A stretch of 22,166 nucleotides of DNA, taken from positions 1 to 22,166 of the forward strand of contig WFVQ01000026.1 in assembly GCA_015491585.1 (NCBI GenBank), written 5' to 3'. The stretch comes from Deltaproteobacteria bacterium (GTDB taxonomy: Bacteria > Desulfobacterota > Dissulfuribacteria > Dissulfuribacterales > S140-46). A program made the position numbers and the translations under genes. Position 1 is the first letter of the stretch, and the number at the start of each line of letters is the position of its first letter. The notes under the pieces were generated by a model that was not told the origin of the DNA, made no database searches, and saw only the letters and a program-made list of their open reading frames with translations. Positions 14,635 through 22,166 of this stretch are shown one piece after another.

Positions 14635-15765
14635 TCAGTCCAGTCTAAGGGGCATTATGAAGGCAAGGTATCCCGGATCATCTTCTCCCCACAGGAAACA
14701 GGGCGCGTTTGAACCGCTGTAAGAGAACATAACCTGATCGGAATCCATTACTCCTATGGCCTCCATCATGTACCTTGCATTGAAGGCCAGATATATTTCT
14801 TCTTCGGAATCCAGTTCAACCGGAATCCGTTCCATGGCGTCACCACTCTCTTTCTGCAGCGGCTGGATCTCCAGATGGCCTTCGGAAAACCTGGCTGTAA
14901 CTCCTCTGGTGTCCAGACCCTCTGCGGTAACGATGGTCACCCTCTTCAAGGCATGGTAGAAGGACGCCTTGGGAATAACCGCGTGCGCCTTTCTAGAATC
15001 AGGTATTATCCGCCGGTAGTCAGGAAAGTTGCTTTCCATCAATCGAATCAGAAGCTCTGTCCCGCCATTCACCAGAAAACAATACTTGTCGTCTTTTCCA
15101 AAGACGAAGTCTCCATCCAGGGCTTCAGCCACCCGCCTGATCTCCAGCGCGCTCTTCTTTGGAATCAACATGGAGAGTTCTTCAGCCTCTCCTTCCACCT
15201 CTTGATCGAAAAGACTGAGCCTATGGCCGTTGGTGCATACAGACCTGAGGGTAGTGCCTGAAGCTGTCTTCACCAGCTCTACCAGCATACCCGAAAGACC
15301 GAACTGGTCGTTGTCGTTTATGGATGCGGCATAGACCGTCTTCTCTACCATATCTTTTAGCTGGGCTCCGTTCATGGTTACGGCGTTGCTGGTGGATAGG
15401 TCCCTGAACTTTGGGAAGTCCTCTGGAGATATGCACCCGAGTTTGTATCTGGCATTCTCGGCACCTTCTATGTTGAGCCAATTGTCACCATCTTCCCACA
15501 GCTCTATGGTATCAGATGGAAATTCTCTTATTATCTCGAAGAGTTGTTTTGCACTTACAGTTACTCCGCCTTCTTCCTGAACCCCGCATTCTATCTTGCA
15601 CCGCATGCTTCTCTCCAGATCGGTGCCTTCAAGTATGAGCAGGTCTCCGTCAGTCCTCAGATAGACATTTTTGAGCAGGGACATGATGGTCTTCTTGTCC
15701 ACCACCCCTTGGACAAGTGAGAGAGGTGTGAGAAGGTCTTCTTTGGAAATGGAACAACGAAGCAT
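14635..15765 (-). CDS. dnaN: DNA polymerase III beta sliding clamp
   Basis: Ring-shaped clamp that tethers the replicative polymerase to DNA. The product is 376 residues, close to the usual 366-380, with the three-domain layout. Visible marks are the N-terminal LLTPLSLVQGVVDKK, TDLERSMRC, TVSAKQLFEIIREFP, the central ANGHRLSLFD-like TNGHRLSLFDQ, and the C-terminal AFNARYMMEAI and IMPLRLD, which close the clamp and form the partner-binding pocket. ATG 15765 follows GGAGTA. It is the first gene of the leftward cluster with gyrB, preceded by an AT-rich gap. dnaA, often next to dnaN, is not found upstream: the next gene is a divergent methyltransferase. Confidence 0.97.
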   Translation of the reverse strand: MLRCSISKEDLLTPLSLVQGVVDKKTIMSLLKNVYLRTDGDLLILEGTDLERSMRCKIECGVQEEGGVTVSAKQLFEIIREFPSDTIELWEDGDNWLNIEGAENARYKLGCISPEDFPKFRDLSTSNAVTMNGAQLKDMVEKTVYAASINDNDQFGLSGMLVELVKTASGTTLRSVCTNGHRLSLFDQEVEGEAEELSMLIPKKSALEIRRVAEALDGDFVFGKDDKYCFLVNGGTELLIRLMESNFPDYRRIIPDSRKAHAVIPKASFYHALKRVTIVTAEGLDTRGVTARFSEGHLEIQPLQKESGDAMERIPVELDSEEEIYLAFNARYMMEAIGVMDSDQVMFSYSGSNAPCFLWGEDDPGYLAFIMPLRLD

Positions 15766-15786
15766 ATCTTTACTCCATTTAGATAT

Positions 15787-15796
15787 ATGTTGGATT
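15787..15796 (+). repeat. ATGTTGRAWT repeat, copy 1
   Basis: ATGTTGGATT, identical to copy 3 at 15896-15905. Confidence 0.5.
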
Positions 15797-15861
15797 TAAG
15801 ATAATAACCTTTTTGTTTTTTCTTTTAAATCGAGGTAACTCATTTAAATTAAAAACATTTT

Positions 15862-15876
15862 ATTGTTAAAAACAAT
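15862..15876. repeat. Small hairpin in the dnaN upstream gap
   Basis: ATTGTT (15862-15867) and AACAAT (15871-15876) form a 6-bp inverted repeat with a 3-base centre; its right end overlaps the second ATGTTGRAWT copy. Confidence 0.45.
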
Positions 15877-15886
15877 GTTGAAATCG
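15875..15886 (+). repeat. ATGTTGRAWT repeat, copy 2 (left arm of 12-bp inverted repeat)
   Basis: ATGTTGAAATCG is a perfect inverted match to 15941-15952, with 54 bases between the arms. Confidence 0.6.
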
Positions 15887-15895
15887 TGTGGCTTG

Positions 15896-15905
15896 ATGTT
15901 GGATT
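15896..15905 (+). repeat. ATGTTGRAWT repeat, copy 3
   Basis: ATGTTGGATT, 21 bases (two helical turns) after the start of copy 2. Confidence 0.5.
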
Positions 15906-15940
15906 ATTTTTTCGTTTTCCTGATTCCAAGTTTTGAACAG

Positions 15941-15952
15941 CGATTTCAACAT
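15941..15952 (-). repeat. ATGTTGRAWT repeat, copy 4 (right arm of 12-bp inverted repeat)
   Basis: CGATTTCAACAT on the plus strand, the exact reverse complement of 15875-15886. Confidence 0.6.
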
Positions 15953-16058
15953 GGATATCGACAAAATTCAAAAACACTTTTTGTTTGCCTCTTTCCCTGA
16001 CAACCTGTTATTCATCTCCTGGCCAGCAGAGACTGACATGTGAAGAAAGGGAAGAACC

Positions 16059-17192
16059 ATGGCAACCGAACTGCGGGATTATATCAGAAAAATCCTCGAA
16101 ACCCAAGGACCTATGCCCTTTTCGCGATTCATGGAGCTGTGCCTCTACCATCCAGGTATAGGTTATTACAGAAAGCCCGTGTTTCCAGGGACCAGACATG
16201 GAGATTTCGTTACTTCCCCACAGGCCAGCAGGTTTTTCGGGTATCTGATGGCGGAGCAGTTCTTTCAGATGGCGGACATCTTGGGGATGCAGAGGGTGAG
16301 AATAGTGGAGATGGGGGCAGGGACAGGGATCTTTGTCAGGGATGTACTGGAATATGCAGAGGAGAGGGGAAAGGGAGGTTCTGTCTCCTACATCATAGTG
16401 GAGCCCTTCGAAAACCTGCGCCGCCTCCAGGAGGATACCCTTTCTGGTCTCTCAGGAGTGGAATGGGTATCCGATATCTCGGAAACAAGAGGTATAGAGG
16501 GAATAGTCTTCTCAAACGAGCTGTTGGACTCCTTTCCTGTTGAGGTCATTGAAATCAGGAATGGCATCTTCCACAGGATTGGGGTGGCGGTTTCCGGGAC
16601 AGGCGACCTGGTGGAGACCCTGCTTCCCTTGGACCACGAGGAGCTGATGGATTATGTGGAATCCTCAGGTTTAGACCGAATGGACGAAGGATACAGGACC
16701 GAGGTAAACCTGGCCATGCGATCATGGCTCAATAAGGTTTCAGAGGCAATGGAGAGGGGATTCCTTGTCACAGTCGATTATGGTTATCCTGCCTCTCTCT
16801 ACTTTCATCCATCGAGAAAGAGGGGTACCCTCTTGGGTTACAGCGGTCATGAGACCACGGAGGATTTCTACTCCTGTCCAGGAGAAGTGGACATGACTTC
16901 CCATGTCAATTTTTCAGATCTGTGCCGCTGGGGAAAGGAAGTAGGGTTTAATCCAGTGGGTTACACTCATCAGTGGGCCTTTCTGGCGGGTCAGGACATA
17001 GAGAGGGTTGTCTCCAGATACGGTGAAGAGCCCTATTCACCGTTGAATGCAGGGTTGAAGATGCTCTTGCTTCCTGGAGGAATGGGTGAAAGCCACAAAG
17101 TCCTGGTTCAGGAGAAGGGTGTGGGAAGTGTTGAAATCTCCGGTTTCAGATTACTGAACAAGATTCAGGAGCTTGGGTGTGGCGACATATGA
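16059..17192 (+). CDS. MidA/NDUFAF7-type SAM-dependent methyltransferase
   Basis: A 377-residue member of the Methyltransf_28 (DUF185) family. The mitochondrial homologue NDUFAF7 methylates an arginine of a complex I subunit; bacterial substrates are mostly unknown. Visible marks are FSRFMELCLYHPGIGYY at 21-37, GDFVTSPQASRFFG (48-61), the SAM-binding loop EMGAGTG (84-90), NELLDSFPVE, VDYGYP and the SGHETTEDFYSCPGEVDMTS block followed by HVNF. The ATG follows GAAAGGGAAG. It is read divergently from dnaN, and its 3' end overlaps the HAD hydrolase gene by 14 bases. The family call is strong; the target protein is not evident from the context. Confidence 0.92.
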   Translation: MATELRDYIRKILETQGPMPFSRFMELCLYHPGIGYYRKPVFPGTRHGDFVTSPQASRFFGYLMAEQFFQMADILGMQRVRIVEMGAGTGIFVRDVLEYAEERGKGGSVSYIIVEPFENLRRLQEDTLSGLSGVEWVSDISETRGIEGIVFSNELLDSFPVEVIEIRNGIFHRIGVAVSGTGDLVETLLPLDHEELMDYVESSGLDRMDEGYRTEVNLAMRSWLNKVSEAMERGFLVTVDYGYPASLYFHPSRKRGTLLGYSGHETTEDFYSCPGEVDMTSHVNFSDLCRWGKEVGFNPVGYTHQWAFLAGQDIERVVSRYGEEPYSPLNAGLKMLLLPGGMGESHKVLVQEKGVGSVEISGFRLLNKIQELGCGDI

Positions 17193-17802
17193 TCTGGCTA
17201 TTTTCGATTGTGACGGGGTTCTGTTCGACTCAAAAGAGGCAAACAGGCGCTACTACAACTATATCTCCACCTCTCTTGGGAGGGGGGAACTCACACCAGA
17301 TGAGCTTGAATACGTGCACATGCACACTGCAGAGGAGTCCATAAGGTTTATATTCAGGGAAATGCCGGAGAAAGTTTATGCTGCTTTCGAACTGGCGGAG
17401 GAGGTGGGTTACGATCCATTCCTTCAGTACATGAGGGTAGAGGATGGAATGGTGGAGACAGTGGAATTGTTGAGGAGTCACGGGGTAAAGACAGCGGTAT
17501 CCACCAACCGTTCCACCACGATGCCGCGGCTTAGGGAGCTCTTTGGTCTGGATTCCCTCTTCGATGTAATAGTCTGCGCCCTGGACGTGGCAAAGCCAAA
17601 GCCTCATCCTGAGGGAGTGGACAAGATATTGCATCAAACAGGTGTTTCCAGGGATGCTGCAATTTACATAGGGGATACAGAGATAGACGAAAAGACGGCG
17701 GAAAACAGCTTTATTCCCCTGATAGCCTACAAGAATCCAGCCCTGAAGGCGCTCCACCACGTGGATAGATTTCCAGAGATAGCGGAAATCATACTAAGTT
17801 AA
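17179..17802 (+). CDS. HAD-family hydrolase (phosphoglycolate phosphatase-like)
   Basis: Probably a phosphatase acting on a small phosphorylated metabolite. The GTG at 17179 is preferred because AGGAG lies 7 bases upstream; a TTG at 17173 is too close to it. This gives 207 residues. Motif I is FDCDGVLFDS with D10 and D12, motif II is AVSTNRS, motif III is the lysine in AKPKPHPEG, and motif IV is YIGDTEID. A helical cap lies between motifs I and II (about 25-85), as in Gph-like enzymes. The start overlaps the methyltransferase end by 14 bases, suggesting coupling. Its stop overlaps by 4 bases the 3' end of the convergent AI-2E-family gene. The substrate cannot be told from sequence. Confidence 0.88.
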   Translation: MATYDLAIFDCDGVLFDSKEANRRYYNYISTSLGRGELTPDELEYVHMHTAEESIRFIFREMPEKVYAAFELAEEVGYDPFLQYMRVEDGMVETVELLRSHGVKTAVSTNRSTTMPRLRELFGLDSLFDVIVCALDVAKPKPHPEGVDKILHQTGVSRDAAIYIGDTEIDEKTAENSFIPLIAYKNPALKALHHVDRFPEIAEIILS

Positions 17803-18869
17803 TTCTGCCTTTCTCCTGTGGTTGAGGAGATCATATTTTCGGCCTCCTTGTTGGTTCCCAGGATTATGGCGAGCCATCTTCCCTTTTGGCTCCTGGAGAG
17901 CGCTATCTTCAAAGACATGGTTATGGGGACCGAGAGCAGCATGCCAACCGGACCAAGAACCCAGCCCCAGAAGGCCATAGAGAGAAATATGACCAAGGGT
18001 GATAGTCCCACCCCAGTTCCCATGATCCTGGGCTCTATTATCGAGCCTATTCCTATGTTCACTGCGAGAAATATGGATATAGTGACCATTGAGTGGCCGA
18101 TTCCAAGCTGCACGAACGAGAGCATGACCGCCGGAACAGCGGCTATTATGGACCCTATGTTGGGTATGTAGTTGAGCAGGAAGGCTATTAGGCCCCACAG
18201 TACAGGGAAGTCAACCCCCTGGATCATCAGCGCTATCCCTATAAGCACGCCAGTGGCAAGGCTTGTAAGGGTCTTGATGGCGAAGAAGTTGTTTATTCCT
18301 GACAAGATGTTGTGCAGGTGGGCGGTGCCGCCAATCCCTTCCCTTGCCATCAGCCTGATCTTGTGTGACATTCCCCCTGCCTCCAAGAGCATGAAGAGCA
18401 GTGTGAGGAAAATGAAGAATGTATTGGTAACCAGCTTGCCCAGCCTCTTCAGCGTGGTGGCGGCTATAGCCATGATGCGTGATGGATCTATGTCCTTTAG
18501 GACCTGTAGATTTTCCTCGGCAATCCCCATGCTCTTAACCTTCAGGAGCAGCTGCCCGTAGAATTCGGATATCCGTTGCTGATAGAAGGGTAGGTTTTGG
18601 GAGAAGTCCTTGAAAGAAGTTCCTATAAGTGCTCCTACCCCTATCTCTATGCCTAACAGCATCATTATGAGCATGAGTATGGCAATGCCAGAAGGAACCT
18701 TCTTGTCCCTGAGCCAGAAGAGCAGCGGTGACATGATAGTCGCCAGGAAGGCAGCGAGAAGGAAGGGGATGATTATAGAAGCGGCCGCCTTTATTCCTGC
18801 GATTATCACCACAAATGCCGCGAGGTTGAGAAGTATTCCGTCCAGGGGGTTGAATTTGTTGTCGAGCAT
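17799..18869 (-). CDS. AI-2E family transporter (PF01594-type membrane protein)
   Basis: A 356-residue inner-membrane protein with the family layout: two or three hydrophobic segments near the N terminus (about 12-85), a polar stretch (about 86-145), then further membrane segments to about residue 330, and a short charged tail. Family marks are the LLNYIPNIGSIIAAVPAV block, GSIIEPRIMGTGVGLSPLVI and FWGWVLGPVGMLLSVPIT. Members have been linked to autoinducer-2 export or Na+/H+ exchange; function here is not known. It faces the HAD gene and is divergent from mfd. There is no partner gene that points to a substrate. Confidence 0.9.
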   Translation of the reverse strand: MLDNKFNPLDGILLNLAAFVVIIAGIKAAASIIIPFLLAAFLATIMSPLLFWLRDKKVPSGIAILMLIMMLLGIEIGVGALIGTSFKDFSQNLPFYQQRISEFYGQLLLKVKSMGIAEENLQVLKDIDPSRIMAIAATTLKRLGKLVTNTFFIFLTLLFMLLEAGGMSHKIRLMAREGIGGTAHLHNILSGINNFFAIKTLTSLATGVLIGIALMIQGVDFPVLWGLIAFLLNYIPNIGSIIAAVPAVMLSFVQLGIGHSMVTISIFLAVNIGIGSIIEPRIMGTGVGLSPLVIFLSMAFWGWVLGPVGMLLSVPITMSLKIALSRSQKGRWLAIILGTNKEAENMISSTTGERQN

Positions 18870-18912
18870 TTAATCTATCTCGGCCTCTCTCCCTAAAAGA
18901 ATTAGCTTGAAG

Positions 18913-18957
18913 ATCACCGGGCCTGAACGGTGTTGCCCTGACGGCCAGGCTGGTGAT
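18913..18957. repeat. Imperfect hairpin between the AI-2E gene and mfd
   Basis: ATCACC (18913-18918) pairs with GGTGAT (18952-18957), and CCTG (18922-18925) with CAGG (18946-18949), separated by a small internal loop. It lies 35 bases before the mfd ATG, so it could be part of the mfd leader; chance is possible. Confidence 0.3.
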
Positions 18958-18991
18958 ATCTTTTCACCCTATTTTTCTCCGGTGGTGCGAA

Positions 18992-21900
18992 ATGGATTTA
19001 CTGAAGAGTATAGCAGCCCTCGTTTCAGGCAAGAAGTCCTTGTGGCTCACAGGGGTTTCAGGCTCTATGGATGGATACCTCCTTGCCAGGGCTGCGGAGG
19101 AGAGCCGGTCCGTGGTGGTTGCGGTGGTTCCTGACATGGACCGGGCCAGAAGGCTTGTCACCGACTCCTCCTTTTTTACCTCGGTTCCGGTGATGCTCTA
19201 TCCCTGCCATGATACGGTGCCTTTCGTGCCCATTCTTCCATCAAAGGCCCTGTTGGCGGATAGGATTGAGGTCTTGTACAGGTTGGCGATGGAGGATGGA
19301 TCTCTGATCGTTGTCGTCCCTGTTCAGGCCATTCTCGAGCCAACGATTCCCAGGGAGGTTCTGGAGTCCCACTGGGAGTATGTCAGGCGCGGAATGGTGA
19401 TAGACCGGGAAAAATTCGTGGAATGGCTCTCCAGGCACGGCTATGAAAGGGTGGCTATAGTCCAGGAGCCTGGAGAGTACAGCGTAAGGGGTGAGATACT
19501 GGACCTCTTCGGTCCTGGCATGGAACAGCCGGTGAGGATGGACTTCTTCGATGACGAGGTGGAGTCAATCAGGTTCTTCGACCCAAGGATCCAGCGGTCC
19601 ACTGAGGGCGTGGAGGAGATAACGGTCCTTCCGGCCGACGAGGTGATTTATTCCCGCGAACTTGTGGAGGAGTTCAAGGAGAGGCTGATATCCAGGGCCG
19701 AGGCGGCGGGATGGAGTGCAACGAAGGTCCACTCCATACTCACCATGTGCGATGGTTTCGGCCTGGGTCACTGGCAGAGGCCCCTGTTTCCCGTTTTCTA
19801 CGGCCGTCCGGGATGGCTTATGGAATATCTTCCTCTTGAAAGGGTGGTCATGTTCGACACCTGGGAGGAGTGCATGGAGGAGGGCAGGGCGTTTCTTGAA
19901 ATCATGGCCGAGCGGAGAAGGGTATCGGAGGATAAGGTGCTTTCCCAGGCGGCGGAGTTCTCCGCCCCACTCTCTGTGCTGGAAGAGATGGTGTCTTTCC
20001 GGGCAATATCGGTCTCGAACACCGGAGCTCCGGCAGAGGCCATAGATGTCGGCTCCTCTTCCGTCTCCTCAGAGCTCCTTCCTATTCAGTCTGGTGCGCG
20101 TGCTGTGGCCTCCTCCACCCTCTCTACCATAAAGAGATGGATGGAAGAGGGATACCACTTGATATTCCAGGCAGATGACCAGCGGGGCAGCCGCAGGATA
20201 GAGGAGATACTCAAGCTGTGCGGTGCCGTGGGTGAGGAGGGGTTGAGGTCCACTCAAGGACCTTGCCGCTTAGAAGGATATAGAGGGATTTCCCTGGTTA
20301 TTGCGCCTCTGATTTCGGGTTTCATATGGGATCGGTGGAGGGTTGTCTCCCAGAGGGATCTCTTTGGAGTCCAGGTCTCCAGCACGAGAGACAGGCGTGG
20401 AGGAGGTCCTGCCATACAGTTCGACGAGCTACAGGTAGGTGACTACGTCGTCCACCGCGACCACGGCATAGGTATATACCGGGGTCTGGAGACATTGGAC
20501 ATAGGAGGGGTGACAGGAGAGTTCCTCCATCTCGAATACAAAGGAGGAGACAAACTCTTCCTTCCTGTCCACCGGTTGAGCGTCCTGGAGCGATACGTAG
20601 GAATAGAAGGAAGGGAGCCTGCTCTCGACCGGCTGGGCGGCAAGACCTGGGCCCTGAAGACCCAAAAGGTCAAGAAGGCCATAAGGGAGATCGCCCACGA
20701 GCTTGTGGAGCTCTATGCAAAAAGGAAGGTGAGGGAAGGATTCGCATTTTCGCCGCCGGACGAGTTGTACAGGGAGTTCGAGGCAGCATTTCCCCACGAG
20801 GAGACGCCCGACCAGGCTATAGCGATAAGGGAGATCCTGGAAGACATGCAATCCACCAGGCCCATGGATCGTCTCCTGTGCGGCGACGTGGGCTACGGTA
20901 AGACCGAAGTGGCCATGAGGGCGGCGTTCAAGGCGGTCCTGGACAAGAAGCAGGTGGCGGTGCTGGTGCCAACAACTCTTCTGGCCGAGCAGCACGAGAG
21001 GACCTTCCTAAAGCGGTTTTCGCGGTTTCCAGTGGAGATAGCCGCCTTGAGCAGGCTCAAACCGCGCAGGGAGCAGAGAGAGATCCTCAGGAAGGTGAAG
21101 GAACACGAGATAGACATCCTGATCGGCACCCACAGGCTTCTCCAGTCCGACGTCCTTTTCTCTGACTTGGGCCTCCTGATCGTCGACGAGGAACACAGGT
21201 TCGGCGTCAGGCACAAGGAGCGGCTGAAGCGGCTGAAATCGGATGTTGACTGCCTATCCCTCACAGCCACCCCTATTCCAAGGACCCTGCAGCTCTCCCT
21301 GCTGGGTGTGCGCGACCTTTCGGTGATCAATACTCCACCGCGCGACAGGCATCCCATCACCACCTATCTTGCCGCCTTCGACGATTCCATAATACAGGAG
21401 GCTGTATCAAGGGAGCTTGGGCGAGGAGGCCAGGTCTATCTTGTGCACAACAGGATAAGCGGCCTGGAGAGACTGGCAGGGCTGGTGAGGAGACTGGTCC
21501 CTGATGCCCGCGTGGAGATAGCCCACGGTCAGATGGAGCCGTCCAAGCTGGAAGAGGTGATGATCAGGTTCGTAAGGAGGGAGATCGACTGTCTGGTCTG
21601 CACCACTATCATAGAATCAGGTCTGGACATCCCATACGCAAACACCATTGTCATAAACCGTGCAGATATGCTCGGGCTGGCCGACCTGTACCAGCTCCGG
21701 GGAAGGGTGGGACGCTCCGACGTGCAGGCCTATGCCTATCTGCTGGTTCCAAGGCTCGAGGGGTTAAACAGCGACGCAAGGAAGAGGCTGCGGGCCGTCA
21801 TGGAGATGACCTCTGCGGGCGGGGGATTCAGGCTTGCCATGAAGGACCTTCAGCTCCGAGGAGCAGGTAATATCCTGGGCACCAGCCAGTCCGGTCAGAT

Positions 21901-22166
21901 AGCGAAAGTGGGCTACGAAATGTATCTTGAACTACTCCAGGCAGCAGTTGAGGAGCTCAAGGGCGTTGAGCAGGCCGTCGAGATAGATCCTGAGATCAAT
22001 TTGAGAGTTTCCGCTTATATTCCTGATGATTATGTTGAAGACGTGTCGGAGAGGCTCAGGTTGTACCGGAGGATATCAATGGTCACAGAGGAGGAGCAGG
22101 AGGAGCTGAAAGAGGAGCTTGCCGACCGTTTCGGTCCACACCCCGAGGAGTTGAAGAACCTATTTC
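18992..22166 (+). CDS. mfd: Transcription-repair coupling factor Mfd (3' end beyond the window)
   Basis: ATP-driven DNA translocase that removes RNA polymerase stalled at lesions and recruits UvrA. The frame is open from ATG 18992 to the window end, about 1,058 residues; E. coli Mfd has 1,148, so roughly the last 80-100 residues are missing. Domains in order: UvrB-like N terminus with QEPGEYSVRGEILDLFGPG (near 155-175); RNA-polymerase-interacting domain with GDYVVHRDHGIGIYRGLETL (near 480-500) and LEYKGGDKLFLPV; helicase core with Walker A GDVGYGKT (631-638), DEEH (732-735), SLTATPIPRTLQLS, TTIIESGLDIP, and the QLRGRVGRS motif. LRGAGNILGTSQSG and the GYEMYLELL start of the C-terminal TRCF domain follow. 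The ribosome site is weak (GGTGG). No frameshift is seen. Confidence 0.96.
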   Translation, partial: MDLLKSIAALVSGKKSLWLTGVSGSMDGYLLARAAEESRSVVVAVVPDMDRARRLVTDSSFFTSVPVMLYPCHDTVPFVPILPSKALLADRIEVLYRLAMEDGSLIVVVPVQAILEPTIPREVLESHWEYVRRGMVIDREKFVEWLSRHGYERVAIVQEPGEYSVRGEILDLFGPGMEQPVRMDFFDDEVESIRFFDPRIQRSTEGVEEITVLPADEVIYSRELVEEFKERLISRAEAAGWSATKVHSILTMCDGFGLGHWQRPLFPVFYGRPGWLMEYLPLERVVMFDTWEECMEEGRAFLEIMAERRRVSEDKVLSQAAEFSAPLSVLEEMVSFRAISVSNTGAPAEAIDVGSSSVSSELLPIQSGARAVASSTLSTIKRWMEEGYHLIFQADDQRGSRRIEEILKLCGAVGEEGLRSTQGPCRLEGYRGISLVIAPLISGFIWDRWRVVSQRDLFGVQVSSTRDRRGGGPAIQFDELQVGDYVVHRDHGIGIYRGLETLDIGGVTGEFLHLEYKGGDKLFLPVHRLSVLERYVGIEGREPALDRLGGKTWALKTQKVKKAIREIAHELVELYAKRKVREGFAFSPPDELYREFEAAFPHEETPDQAIAIREILEDMQSTRPMDRLLCGDVGYGKTEVAMRAAFKAVLDKKQVAVLVPTTLLAEQHERTFLKRFSRFPVEIAALSRLKPRREQREILRKVKEHEIDILIGTHRLLQSDVLFSDLGLLIVDEEHRFGVRHKERLKRLKSDVDCLSLTATPIPRTLQLSLLGVRDLSVINTPPRDRHPITTYLAAFDDSIIQEAVSRELGRGGQVYLVHNRISGLERLAGLVRRLVPDARVEIAHGQMEPSKLEEVMIRFVRREIDCLVCTTIIESGLDIPYANTIVINRADMLGLADLYQLRGRVGRSDVQAYAYLLVPRLEGLNSDARKRLRAVMEMTSAGGGFRLAMKDLQLRGAGNILGTSQSGQIAKVGYEMYLELLQAAVEELKGVEQAVEIDPEINLRVSAYIPDDYVEDVSERLRLYRRISMVTEEEQEELKEELADRFGPHPEELKNLF

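Larger units (their letters stand above)
15766..16058. other. AT-rich divergent intergenic region upstream of dnaN
   Basis: 293 bases without a gene between dnaN (leftward) and the methyltransferase (rightward). The left two thirds are strongly AT-rich. It carries four copies of ATGTTGRAWT and a small hairpin, listed separately. No DnaA box (TTATNCACA) with fewer than two mismatches was found. A weak promoter for dnaN may be TTTAAA-N17-TATTAT on the minus strand, and for the methyltransferase TTGAAC (15934-15939)-N17-TATCGA. The region could be a double promoter, an origin, or both. Confidence 0.5.

Noticed and set aside
15766..16058. DnaA boxes proving an origin upstream of dnaN
   Set aside because: Best matches to TTATNCACA (for example TTATTCATC near 16009) have two mismatches; origin status is left as a hypothesis.
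17230..17760. Minus-strand 176-codon ORF
   Set aside because: Antisense to the HAD hydrolase, whose four motifs are all present.
1..22166. CRISPR arrays, tRNA and rRNA genes
   Set aside because: No regularly spaced repeats, and no recognisable tRNA or rRNA sequence, were seen on reading; no search tool was run.

Overview
The window carries a molybdenum-type nitrogenase gene cluster next to a replication and housekeeping region. It probably comes from a Desulfobacterota-like (deltaproteobacterial) anaerobe. The reasons are: NifD has an insert of about 50 residues and NifK lacks the long N-terminal extension, as in clostridial, methanogen and deltaproteobacterial 'group III' nitrogenases; sigma-54 type -24/-12 promoters are present; GyrB has the long Gram-negative form; and ATA and AGG codons are common. 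The taxon is an inference.

Region 1 (20-3060): nifD and nifK, followed by a perfect 10-bp hairpin that probably ends the transcript. Region 2 (3061-6974): an interruption of about 3.9 kb between nifDK and nifENB. It holds an AT-rich part with a secreted alpha-carbonic anhydrase, a decayed IS3-type transposase tail and two unrecognised co-directional genes behind a possible sigma-54 promoter. It also holds a 1,094-bp IS481-family element with imperfect terminal inverted repeats and a 6-bp target duplication (CTTATT). This element has cut off the last seven codons of the second unknown gene. Region 3 (6975-11486): a good sigma-54 promoter, then nifE, nifN, nifB (radical-SAM domain plus NifX-like domain) and a gamma-glutamylcyclotransferase-like gene, tightly packed and probably one operon.

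Region 4 (11492-15765, minus strand): dnaN, gyrB, a small cysteine-rich DUF6485-type gene and a Bcp/PrxQ peroxiredoxin, also tightly packed. dnaA and recF, common neighbours of dnaN and gyrB, are absent. Upstream of dnaN is an AT-rich 293-bp gap with four copies of ATGTTGRAWT. Region 5 (16059-22166): a MidA-type methyltransferase overlapping a HAD hydrolase, a convergent AI-2E-family membrane protein, and the transcription-repair coupling factor mfd, cut by the window end.

Together, nifDK supply the MoFe protein subunits, nifB makes the NifB-co precursor, and nifEN is the scaffold where it matures. The interruption has left nifENB under its own promoter. The most interesting points are the split nif cluster, the precisely dated-by-sequence IS insertion into an unknown gene, a NifN that keeps all three NifK-like cluster cysteines, and the repeat array beside dnaN. 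No tRNA, rRNA or CRISPR array was seen.
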